Assembly: GCA_964350695.1 (NCBI GenBank)
Contig: CAYGKM010000023.1
Coordinates: forward strand, 1 to 10,536
DNA from: TMED27 sp964350695
GTDB taxonomy: Bacteria; Pseudomonadota; Alphaproteobacteria; Micavibrionales; Micavibrionaceae
DNA length: 10,536 nucleotides
Reading direction: 5' to 3'
Part shown: positions 1 to 5,449 of the stretch, piece by piece
How the letters are laid out: each line of letters opens with the position of its first letter
How positions within the stretch are numbered: position 1 is the stretch's first letter
Program-made: the position numbers and the translations under genes
The notes under the pieces: model-generated
Told to the model about the DNA's origin: nothing
The model's database searches: none
What the model saw: only the letters and a program-made list of their open reading frames with translations

Positions 1-55
1 CAATTGTTCCTACGTTTACGTGCGGTTTGTTACGTTCAAATTTTTCCTTAGACAT
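1..55 (-). CDS. tuf: Elongation factor Tu, N-terminal fragment cut by window edge
   Basis: Read on the minus strand from the ATG at 55-53, the sequence gives MSKEKFERNKPHVNVGTI, which is the near-universal N-terminus of bacterial EF-Tu. The next codon begins with G, as expected for the Gly that leads into the P-loop. EF-Tu is the GTPase that delivers aminoacyl-tRNA to the ribosome in the cytoplasm. Only 18 full codons lie in the window, so the GTP-binding motifs cannot be checked. A GAGGA ribosome-binding site lies at 66-70 (minus strand), 10 bases before the start. The upstream neighbour on the same strand is an unrecognised protein rather than fusA, so this may be the tRNA-linked tuf copy; that last point is inference. 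Confidence 0.93.
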   Translation of the reverse strand, partial: MSKEKFERNKPHVNVGTI

Positions 56-228
56 CTCTTTTTTGTCCTCATAGTTTTGCGTTTAGGTTTCAATAGCTTC
101 GCGTTTATAGCCATCGGTGTGTACACTCGCACAAACCGCCACGAATTCCAATGCTTTGATGTAAGAAACCCGCCAACGAAAGTCAACGGGTTTTTTTTTT
201 GAATTCTTAGCAGTTAAAAATTATATTT
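56..228 (-). promoter_or_regulatory. tuf leader / intergenic region, possible promoter
   Basis: This gap lies between the stop of the 265-residue gene (229) and the tuf start. On the minus strand it contains TATAAA at 109-104, usable as a -10 element, but no convincing -35 at 16-18 bases. A perfect 8-base palindrome GTGTACAC sits at 119-126, just upstream of that element. No tRNA or small ORF with a ribosome-binding site is visible here. The promoter call is weak; palindrome and TATAAA are seen, their function is inferred. Confidence 0.3.
166..200 (+). terminator. Hairpin with ten-T tract, plus-strand terminator orientation
   Basis: AAACCCG (166-172) pairs with CGGGTTT (187-193) across a 14-base loop, and the plus strand runs into ten T residues (191-200). 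The canonical orientation is therefore plus strand, although no plus-strand gene lies upstream in the window. On the minus strand the same hairpin follows the 265-residue gene by about 36 bases, but its 3' side is only TTTCTT. It may act in both directions, ending the minus-strand gene and blocking antisense transcription out of tuf. Confidence 0.5.
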
Positions 229-1026
229 TTACATCATGTAGGCTGTAGGAGAGATACCCTTGAAAGCAACATCACTCTCTGCTGAACTTTCTTCTAACTC
301 ATCCGCTATGTCATCTGGCCAAGAGATAAGGTGAAGACCATCATCAGATGTTTGTGGCTCTTCTACTGAAACTCCTGCAAAATCATCTGGAATCGATGTC
401 TTAACGCCATCTGCGTCTACAAAAGTACCATCAGAGAATACACCTATAACGCCATCTCCGGAGACATTAGCAAACGTCATTACAGCTCTCGGTTCGCCGC
501 TTTCGACAATATCTGTTTGTGCAGCGCCCATTATGGCGGCGACCCGTCCCATATGCATTTTCCTTGCGCCTCTTCCTCGCGCTGCATCTTTTTCAGCTTC
601 TGATGGTTTTTGAGGGTATATAACTGTGGTTGGCTTGGTGCGGAATGCAGGATTATATGGCTTTTCAGCAGATGGACCGCCAATTGTGGTGTCTCCTGAT
701 GGTTCGTGCCATCCTCTTGCAATGAGCTCCGAAGTTGCTTGTAATTTTTCGCTTGGAGTCGTCCCGAAATTTGCTTGTTCGGATAGCTCTTGCCAAAGCG
801 CAATCTCTTCATCAGATAATCGTGTTAAGTCTAAATGTTGAGCAGGCAGGCCCTGTGGGCTGCGTTCCCAAGCGGCTTTAATACGCAAGGTTTGCTCATC
901 AGGGGTCAAACCTTTTGAAAGTGTTGGAGGGTTTGCTGCCGCGGATGTGAAGCTTCCTGCCCCTAATTCATAATTAATAGATTCAAGCTCTGCATTCCTA
1001 CGATTACCTCTTGGTTTAATTGCCAT
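229..1026 (-). CDS. Hypothetical protein, 265 residues, unrecognised
   Basis: I do not recognise the family. The frame is open for 265 codons, and the start at 1026 is backed by a strong ribosome-binding site, AAAGGGGG at 1041-1034, 7 bases upstream. The N-terminus is basic (MAIKPRGNRRN) and there is no signal peptide or membrane segment. The middle (about residues 100-150) is rich in Pro, Ser, Thr and Lys and probably disordered. A Gly/Val-rich stretch (about 180-215, with GVIGVFSDGTFVDADG) looks like short beta-strands. The C-terminus is strongly acidic (DDIADELEESSAESD). It lies between a tRNA-Gly terminator and tuf, on the same strand as both. It is probably a soluble, lineage-restricted protein; nothing in the sequence identifies a catalytic site. 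Confidence 0.72.
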   Translation of the reverse strand: MAIKPRGNRRNAELESINYELGAGSFTSAAANPPTLSKGLTPDEQTLRIKAAWERSPQGLPAQHLDLTRLSDEEIALWQELSEQANFGTTPSEKLQATSELIARGWHEPSGDTTIGGPSAEKPYNPAFRTKPTTVIYPQKPSEAEKDAARGRGARKMHMGRVAAIMGAAQTDIVESGEPRAVMTFANVSGDGVIGVFSDGTFVDADGVKTSIPDDFAGVSVEEPQTSDDGLHLISWPDDIADELEESSAESDVAFKGISPTAYMM

Positions 1027-1110
1027 TGTTCTGCCCCCTTTAAGGATATAAAATTACTCATTTTGTACATAGAATAGTTTTTTATTAGAGTAGATTCGGA
1101 AAATACGCAA

Positions 1111-1142
1111 GGGTTTTTATTTACGTAAACACAAAAATACCC
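1111..1142. repeat. Imperfect inverted repeat around TTTACGTAAA
   Basis: A perfect 10-base palindrome TTTACGTAAA (1120-1129) is embedded in a longer imperfect inverted repeat that runs from GGGTTTTT (1111-1118) to AAAAATACCC (1133-1142), with a small bulge. It lies just downstream (minus strand) of the tRNA-Gly terminator hairpin and upstream of the 265-residue gene. It could be a second stem-loop or a dimeric protein-binding site. Confidence 0.5.
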
Positions 1143-1159
1143 GGAATTCTGAAATTCCG
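1133..1159 (-). terminator. Intrinsic terminator downstream of tRNA-Gly
   Basis: On the minus strand, CGGAATT (1159-1153) pairs with AATTCCG (1148-1142) across a 4-base loop. A run of five T residues (1137-1133) follows a few bases later. It lies 68 bases after the tRNA 3' end, the right place to end the tRNA transcript. The stem is only moderately GC-rich and the T tract is short, so strength is uncertain. Confidence 0.5.
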
Positions 1160-1226
1160 ACACTCATTTGGAACGTGTTTTTCGGCGGGTTTTAGGAGAA
1201 AAGCGCACAGCACTAACAACGAAAAC

Positions 1227-1300
1227 TGGAGCGGGCGACCGGGATCGAACCGGCATATACAGCTTGGAAGGCTGTCGTTCTACCATTGAACTACGCCCGC
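1227..1300 (-). tRNA. tRNA-Gly (anticodon UCC)
   Basis: The minus strand folds into a full cloverleaf of 74 nt. The acceptor stem is GCGGGCG paired with CGCCCGC. The D arm is GTTC-AATGGTA-GAAC. The anticodon stem ACAGC/GCTGT encloses CTTCCAA, giving anticodon TCC. The T arm GCCGG/CCGGT encloses TTCGATC. The discriminator base is U, usual for bacterial glycine tRNAs, and the 3' CCA is encoded in the DNA (1229-1227). It decodes GGA and, by wobble, GGG. It begins 17 bases after the stop of the upstream deacetylase gene on the same strand, so it is either read through from that operon or has a promoter inside it. Confidence 0.97.
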
Positions 1301-1317
1301 AATCGAAAGCAGATTTA

Positions 1318-2034
1318 TCAGGTCTGTTTTTCGAAAGCAAGAAAGTCATAGTCATTTTGTAGAAAATAATCAATCAGCGCGCAGAACACATCGAAAATCT
1401 CGGCTTGATCGTGCATGAGCAGAACCTCGTTACCGCGGCTTTCAAATTCATCAATGCGGGTTTTCAAATCCTCGAGGGTTTTATACTCCCATTTGCCTTT
1501 GTGGCGCTCGGTGAGCATCCAATCGCCGCTGGTAAAGGTAAAGAGGCTGTCTGCAGCGTCGTTAGGATATCCCTCGGGCGTGGCCTCATAGGGCTGGGTT
1601 ATGCCGCGCTGCTTTAAATACCCCTGAATGCGGCGGGTTTTTGCGTTATCCGTTATCGCGTCCCCCTGCCCGCTTGCGGCAGCGCGCTCCACACGCACGC
1701 CATCACCGCGGTCAATATAGGGGAAGCGGTAGGTTTTTATTGTCCGCGCTTTTCCTGCGGCCTTATAGGCGGCGTCGATTTGATCCTCGACGCGCTCAAA
1801 ATCGTCTTTCCATTCTTCAAAGGAAACATCGCCTGCGGGGAAGTGCGCGTAGCCGTGATTGCCGATCAGAAACCCTTTTTCGATTGCGCGGATGATAGAA
1901 GCGTTGCCGCGATCGTTGATGTATTTTCCGCTGACGAATAACAGCGCAGGGATTTTGCGGGCGAGCAAAAAGTCGATCAGATCATCGGTGCGCTCCGAGG
2001 GGCTGTCGTCTATTGTGAGATAGGCGCTAGGCAT
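1318..2034 (-). CDS. NodB-type polysaccharide deacetylase family protein (CE4-like)
   Basis: This 238-residue protein carries the ordered motifs of the metal-dependent CE4 deacetylase fold. Motif 1 is TIDDSP (D9, D10; usual form TFDDGP). Motif 2 is NHGYAH (H60, H64; the HxxxH metal ligands). Motif 3 is RFPY (R103), motif 4 is DW (171-172) and motif 5 is LLMHD (H208, D209). Family members remove N- or O-acetyl groups from sugars. There is no signal peptide or membrane segment, so it would act in the cytoplasm, unlike peptidoglycan deacetylases. A segment of about 60 residues separates motifs 3 and 4. The start overlaps the end of glk by 8 bases, with AAAGG at 2047-2043 as ribosome-binding site, suggesting translational coupling. 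The fold is well supported; the substrate is unknown. Confidence 0.88.
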   Translation of the reverse strand: MPSAYLTIDDSPSERTDDLIDFLLARKIPALLFVSGKYINDRGNASIIRAIEKGFLIGNHGYAHFPAGDVSFEEWKDDFERVEDQIDAAYKAAGKARTIKTYRFPYIDRGDGVRVERAAASGQGDAITDNAKTRRIQGYLKQRGITQPYEATPEGYPNDAADSLFTFTSGDWMLTERHKGKWEYKTLEDLKTRIDEFESRGNEVLLMHDQAEIFDVFCALIDYFLQNDYDFLAFEKQT

Positions 2035-2881
2035 GGAGCAGGCCTTTGAGCGCAGGGTACGGCGTTTTTACGTGTATGATAGGGGTGTTTTCGAGGGCAG
2101 TTTGCACGGACAGTGCGCCTTTAATGCAAAACCATTTTTCGAAGGTTTTGAAATCAAAGAGGCCGGCTTCCATCAAATTCTCCAACACGCCGCCTGTTAA
2201 ATATAGCCCGTCATAAGCGTGGCCGGTTATGACGACATTGGCGGCAAACAAGCCGAAAAATTCGTGGAAGAGCCGCAGGGCTTTTTTCTCGCCGTAAAGC
2301 TCACGCAAGGCTTGCAATCCCGGACCGCTGAAGATGTTTTCGAAGACAACAAGATTAGATGATTTGATCGCTTGAACGGCCTCGAACTGTGCATCGGTTT
2401 CACAGGCAATCGGCATATGGCCGCCATGAGTTTTCTGAACGAACGGGGGATCCAGATGGTGCAGATATCCCAAGCCGAGGCCTGTTCCCGGCCCAATGAC
2501 ACATTTTGTGCCGCTGGTTTTCGGCGCGCCCTTAAGCACAGTAAACTCATCATCGCCAAGACCCAGAAGCGCGTAAGTCGAGGCTTCGAAGTCATTGATG
2601 ATTTTTTCAACGGTCCAGCCCTTGGGTTTAAGCTTAGCAGGGTCGATCACCCATTTGTTATTGTTCACGAAGCGCCATGCGCCTGTTTCATCCGGATAGG
2701 CGGCGGTGGCAATACGCAGACTTCCTTTGGGTTTTAGGGTGTGATCGGCGCAATATTGCAGAAGGCAGTTATGAAGGTTTTTAAAACCGGCCGCTTCATA
2801 TTTGGATATATTTATAATTTCACCTGCGTCCTCAAGCCCGAAACGCGCATATGTACCGCCGATATCACATAAAATTCTCAT
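2027..2881 (-). CDS. glk: Glucokinase (Glk family)
   Basis: This 284-residue protein matches the E. coli-type glucokinase family, which phosphorylates glucose to glucose-6-phosphate with ATP in the cytoplasm. Visible motifs are the phosphate-binding DIGGTYARFGL (6-16), the catalytic NDF (Asp97), GPGTGLGLGYL (130-140), GGH (153-155), ENIFSGPGL (181-189) and the adenosine-site LTGG (228-231). It is shorter than E. coli Glk (321). The glucose-contacting Glu of the family EGGH motif is His152 here (HGGH), which may alter sugar preference. The start at 2881 places the P-loop motif at the expected N-terminal position, although no strong ribosome-binding site precedes it. The deacetylase gene overlaps its 3' end, so the two form an operon. 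A possible -10 (TAGAAT, 2941-2936, minus strand) lacks a clear -35. Confidence 0.93.
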   Translation of the reverse strand: MRILCDIGGTYARFGLEDAGEIINISKYEAAGFKNLHNCLLQYCADHTLKPKGSLRIATAAYPDETGAWRFVNNNKWVIDPAKLKPKGWTVEKIINDFEASTYALLGLGDDEFTVLKGAPKTSGTKCVIGPGTGLGLGYLHHLDPPFVQKTHGGHMPIACETDAQFEAVQAIKSSNLVVFENIFSGPGLQALRELYGEKKALRLFHEFFGLFAANVVITGHAYDGLYLTGGVLENLMEAGLFDFKTFEKWFCIKGALSVQTALENTPIIHVKTPYPALKGLLHA

Positions 2882-3010
2882 GAGCGCATGATGCAGACTT
2901 TCAGGCTTTTTGAAAACCGATTTTTATGCGGGGGCATTCTAAAACTGGGGGCGCACTTGTTAAAAAATGCATAACTTGCTAGGTTTCCTGACAAAATTAA
3001 AAACAATAAC

Positions 3011-3024
3011 AGGAGGTTGTCATA
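3011..3024 (+). promoter_or_regulatory. Ribosome-binding site and apparent AUA start codon of rimK-like gene
   Basis: A perfect AGGAGG lies at 3011-3016, and 5 bases later comes ATA (3022-3024), in frame with the ATP-grasp gene. The frame is closed upstream by TAA at 3007-3009, and no ATG, GTG or TTG occurs in frame before GTG at 3199. The residues after ATA (HIGILSTD) match the conserved N-terminus of RimK proteins, so ATA stands exactly where ATG is expected. Confidence 0.7.
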
Positions 3025-3939
3025 CATATCGGGATATTATCAACGGATATCGGAGCAGACGAAGCGCGGCTTATAGAGGCCGGAGAAGAACTTGGTCATA
3101 GCGTTAAAGCGCTCAATGTCAAAAAATTTGCCGTCAATATTTCTTCGGATAATCCGTCGATTTTTTATAAGGGTGAATGCATCAGCGAAAAATACGACGT
3201 GATTATTCCGCGCATAGACCCCCCCTATACAGAGTTCGGGTTTAAAGTTTTGCGACAATTTCAGGCGATGGGTGTTTATGTGACGGACACGGCGTATTCA
3301 TTGGAGCTGGCGCGAAACAAATTGCGCTGTATGCAATATCTTATGCGCAAAGGCGTGGCCTTCCCTAAAACCGCCTTCGGGTATTCCGATGAAAGTTTTG
3401 ATGACATCATAGATGCCGTGGGCGGCGTTCCGGTTGTTATAAAATTGAATGAAGGCACAGGCGGGGTCGGGGTTTTTCTGGCTGAAGACGAGAAGACGGC
3501 GAAAAATTTCCTCGGCACATTTAAATCCTTTCATATCGAGATCATGCTGCAACAATTCATTGCCGAATCTGCGGGAACAGATTGCCGCGTGATCGTGATC
3601 GGCGGCAAGGTTCATACGGCGCTTGACCGTAAATCCAGCGACGGCGATTTTCGCGCCAATATCTCGCAAGGCGGCGCTTACACGGTTGTTAAGCTGAGCG
3701 CAGAAGAAGAAGACCTTGCGGTCAGGGCAGCTTCGGCTATGGGTTTGAACATTGCAGGCGTAGATTTAATACGCTCGAAAGACGGGCCGCTTATCATCGA
3801 GATTAACTCGGCGCTTGATTTTGCAGGGCCTAACCATGTTGAAGATGCCACGGGCATCAATATCGCCAAACCGATTATTGAATATGCGGTTGAAGGTAAA
3901 AAGGCTTTCGACAAAAGCGGTCAAGGCTGGCTGGACTAA
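3022..3939 (+). CDS. rimK: RimK-family ATP-grasp ligase
   Basis: Read from the ATA at 3022 the protein is 305 residues, close to E. coli RimK (300), which adds glutamates to the C-terminus of ribosomal protein S6. The N-terminal domain has ILSTD (5-9), SIFYKG and VIIPRID, all RimK landmarks. The ATP-grasp domain (from about residue 95) has VIKLNEGTGGVGVF (140-153), the hinge QQF (177-179), the D-x-R motif (D187, R189), DFRANISQGG (209-218), the metal ligand D248 and EIN (260-262). The family motif after EIN, usually ASPGLEG, is SALDFAG here, so the acceptor-site loop differs. The substrate could be S6 or another protein or peptide. A start at GTG 3199 would delete the whole N-terminal domain and is unlikely. 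It is a single gene, divergent from glk. Confidence 0.9.
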   Translation: MHIGILSTDIGADEARLIEAGEELGHSVKALNVKKFAVNISSDNPSIFYKGECISEKYDVIIPRIDPPYTEFGFKVLRQFQAMGVYVTDTAYSLELARNKLRCMQYLMRKGVAFPKTAFGYSDESFDDIIDAVGGVPVVIKLNEGTGGVGVFLAEDEKTAKNFLGTFKSFHIEIMLQQFIAESAGTDCRVIVIGGKVHTALDRKSSDGDFRANISQGGAYTVVKLSAEEEDLAVRAASAMGLNIAGVDLIRSKDGPLIIEINSALDFAGPNHVEDATGINIAKPIIEYAVEGKKAFDKSGQGWLD

Positions 3940-3953
3940 GCGGCCTTAGCCAG
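3931..3953 (+). other. Stem-loop spanning the rimK stop codon
   Basis: CTGG-A-CTAAG (3931-3940) pairs with CTTAG-CCAG (3945-3953) around a CGGC loop (3941-3944), with one bulged A. The TAA stop (3937-3939) lies inside the 5' arm. No T tract follows, so it is not a classic intrinsic terminator. It could protect the mRNA 3' end or affect termination of translation. Confidence 0.45.
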
Positions 3954-4053
3954 AGCCAAAAGAAACGAGGTCGTTGCACAATACTCCCTGGCCAGAGATT
4001 TGGGACTTATCCGCGTGCAGCAAGCCCAAGTGGTTCAGGCTTCCGTCGAATAA
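3940..4053 (+). other. In-frame open extension after the rimK stop
   Basis: Directly after the rimK TAA the same frame stays open for 37 codons to TAA at 4051. It encodes a helix-rich, Ala/Val/Gln-rich peptide containing RNEVVAQYSLARDLGL. It has no start codon with a ribosome-binding site of its own. It faintly resembles the C-terminal periplasmic helix of TolC-type outer-membrane efflux proteins, but the match is too short to rely on. It may be a decayed gene end, a former RimK tail, or chance. The rest of the convergent gap (4054-4114) holds a 13-base palindrome (4081-4093) and no clear terminator. Confidence 0.25.
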
Positions 4054-4114
4054 TCCTTAAAATTTTCGCGCTTGTATGTGTCAGAGGCTCTGATGATCGC
4101 TATTCTTAAGGGTT

Positions 4115-4309
4115 TTATGCGGCCTTTTTAAGATTTTTGTTTTTGAATTTTTGGCTTCTCGAAACATAGTCATATCTGTAAGCCATTTTCGTATGAAGCT
4201 CGCAATACGGAGTGTCATCGTCATGCGCCTCGCCACCGCAAAATGTGAAATCCTCGTGCTGAGGGTTGCCAATGGGCCATTTGCAAGTTGAGTTCGTGAG
4301 TTCTTTCAT
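4115..4309 (-). CDS. Small GcrA C-terminal-domain protein (putative zinc-binding)
   Basis: This 64-residue protein matches the C-terminal part of GcrA, the alphaproteobacterial cell-cycle regulator that works with sigma-70 at CcrM-methylated promoters. The hallmark TCKWPIG-x-P is at 8-16, followed by FTFCG (21-25) and PYCELH (34-39). C9, C24, C36 and H39 form a likely zinc site. The N-terminal DNA-binding helices of full GcrA (about 170 residues) are absent, and the frame upstream of the ATG at 4309 offers no start codon, so the protein is really short. The C-terminus is Lys-rich (KFKNKNLKKAA). No good ribosome-binding site is seen close to the start. It is divergent from the hemerythrin gene and convergent with rimK. 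The family match is strong; whether it binds RNA polymerase is unknown. Confidence 0.8.
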   Translation of the reverse strand: MKELTNSTCKWPIGNPQHEDFTFCGGEAHDDDTPYCELHTKMAYRYDYVSRSQKFKNKNLKKAA

Positions 4310-4390
4310 GGAACAAGTGATGTCGGTTCTCCCTATATGATGTGATTGTAGGGCGCACCGTAGCAGATATCTCTGGATATAGCAAAAAAA

Positions 4391-4416
4391 GGAACTTTTT
4401 GGCGACTGAGGCCGTT
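4391..4416 (+). promoter_or_regulatory. EcfG-type (general stress response) promoter for hemerythrin gene
   Basis: GGAAC (4391-4395) and CGTT (4413-4416) are separated by exactly 17 bases, matching the known alphaproteobacterial EcfG consensus GGAAC-N16/17-CGTT. Transcription would start near 4422-4425, giving a leader of about 20 bases that still includes the ribosome-binding site AAAGGGA (4427-4433). The CGTT lies in a GGCC-GTT-GGCC mini-hairpin (4410-4420). Confidence 0.75.
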
Positions 4417-4441
4417 GGCCACGCAGAAAGGGATTTATATT

Positions 4442-4945
4442 ATGAGCATTTATTCAAATATCGCCTATGACCATGAAAAAATCACGAAACTGATTTTTGA
4501 TCTCGAAGCGCTTGGGCAAGGCGACAGTCAGCTTAGAAAGCCGTTGTTCAACAAGCTTAAGAAAGAAGTTCTGGTTCTGCACACTGCCGAAGAGGACACT
4601 CTTTATCATGAGCTTGAAGATCATAAAAACGTCGAGCCTATGGTTCAAGGTCTGCACGAGGAAAACATCACGATCGAAAATCTCTTAGGCAAAGCTTCCA
4701 GAGCGCCGATTAACAGTGATGAATGGCACAAAGCTTTTAATGATTTAAAGACCGCGCTGCTGGACCACTTTGAAAAGGAAGAGGAAAAGCTTTTTCCAAA
4801 AGCGCACAAAGAGCTCGATGATATTGAGGAAGAGCACCTCGCCGAAGAGCTTAAAGACAGCAAACAAAAGCAATGGAAAGTGAATGTCGGCCTTGCACCG
4901 CCGTCTGCTTCGGACGATTTTGCGAAGAAAGTTCGCGCCGCGTAA
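4442..4945 (+). CDS. Hemerythrin-like HHE-domain protein
   Basis: This 167-residue, highly charged, all-helical protein carries the hemerythrin-like ligand set: H11 (helix 1), H47-x3-E51 (helix 2), H72 (helix 3) and H109-x3-E113 (helix 4). That is the pattern expected for a non-heme diiron site in a four-helix bundle. Such proteins bind O2 or react with NO or peroxide; which applies here cannot be told. The C-terminal tail (about 140-167) lies outside the bundle. The ATG at 4442 is chosen over an in-frame start at 4415 because AAAGGGA lies 8 bases before it and because the EcfG CGTT covers 4413-4416. The EcfG-type promoter suggests induction by general stress. A small gene follows 70 bases downstream and probably shares the transcript. 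Confidence 0.9.
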   Translation: MSIYSNIAYDHEKITKLIFDLEALGQGDSQLRKPLFNKLKKEVLVLHTAEEDTLYHELEDHKNVEPMVQGLHEENITIENLLGKASRAPINSDEWHKAFNDLKTALLDHFEKEEEKLFPKAHKELDDIEEEHLAEELKDSKQKQWKVNVGLAPPSASDDFAKKVRAA

Positions 4946-5015
4946 GGTTTATGAAAGCTTGGAATGTGATACTTGATTCGTAGGGATAACAACAATCCAG
5001 TTAAGGAGTTTTATA

Positions 5016-5282
5016 ATGTTCAGCATAGAAAAACTACGTAAACCCGTAAAGATTTCACACCCGCTTGTTCGTAGCGCTTATCTCAAAAAAGAGACTGGAC
5101 GCAACAGCAATGAACAAGATGTGTTGGTGTTAGACGTTCATAGCAAAGACCCAAGCCAACATATGGAGTTTGGTGATTTCGACAGCTATTTATATGATTT
5201 GGTTTCCGACCTTGAAGGCTTGAAAGAACAGGCGCTCAGACAAGGGGCTTCGGTTAACCGCGTTGATATTTGTGCTCATTAA
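5016..5282 (+). CDS. Hypothetical protein, 88 residues
   Basis: I do not recognise the family. The start at 5016 has a good ribosome-binding site, AAGGAG at 5003-5008, 7 bases upstream. There is no signal peptide or membrane segment. The N-terminal third is basic (EKLRKPVKISHPLVRSAYLKK), followed by a short hydrophobic strand (DVLVLDVH, about 35-42) and an acidic helical segment (DFDSYLYDLVSDLEGLKEQ, about 54-72). It lies 70 bases after the hemerythrin gene and directly before a strong terminator, so it is probably the last gene of that stress-linked unit. It could be a small partner or stress protein; that is inference from position only. Confidence 0.8.
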   Translation: MFSIEKLRKPVKISHPLVRSAYLKKETGRNSNEQDVLVLDVHSKDPSQHMEFGDFDSYLYDLVSDLEGLKEQALRQGASVNRVDICAH

Positions 5283-5336
5283 AACCTTTAAACTCTCATC
5301 CAATCATTTTTAAACTTCCCTGACCCAACTCCCTGT

Positions 5337-5371
5337 GAAGACCAGCCTCCCCCGGCTGGTCTTCTTCTTTT
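5337..5371 (+). terminator. Strong intrinsic terminator
   Basis: GAAGACCAGCC (5337-5347) pairs perfectly with GGCTGGTCTTC (5354-5364) across a TCCCCC loop, followed by TTCTTTT (5365-5371). This 11-base-pair stem ends the hemerythrin / small-protein transcript 54 bases after the last stop and insulates the CBS operon downstream. Confidence 0.93.
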
Positions 5372-5449
5372 AAGCGCAACAAGCAATATTTGTTAAAAAA
5401 TTATTATATTTCAATTAATTACATCGTTTTTTCCGGGCGTGTAAGTTTG

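Noticed and set aside
20..202. A 60-codon plus-strand ORF at the left edge
   Set aside because: It is antisense to the tuf start, lacks a ribosome-binding site and runs through the terminator-like hairpin.
1227..1300. tRNA-Gly as an integration site for a mobile element ending near tuf
   Set aside because: I found no copy of the tRNA 3' end between 1 and 1226 and no integrase or phage gene in the window.
3199..3201. GTG 3199 as the true start of the RimK-like gene
   Set aside because: The 59 codons before it match the RimK N-terminal domain and follow a perfect Shine-Dalgarno, so this start would remove a conserved domain.
4081..4272. A 63-codon minus-strand ORF overlapping the GcrA-like gene
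   Set aside because: It is a frame shadow; the overlapping frame holds the conserved CKWPIG and Cys/His pattern.
4415..4441. Extended N-terminus of the hemerythrin protein starting at 4415
   Set aside because: It would start within the EcfG CGTT element, and the ribosome-binding site AAAGGGA is placed for the ATG at 4442.
4645..4995. A 116-codon Ser-rich minus-strand ORF across the hemerythrin gene
   Set aside because: It is the antisense of a charged helical gene; no ribosome-binding site or recognisable motif.
5337..5371. The GAAGACCAGCC inverted repeat as a mobile-element end
   Set aside because: The perfect stem, short loop and following T-rich tract after a gene end are fully explained by an intrinsic terminator.
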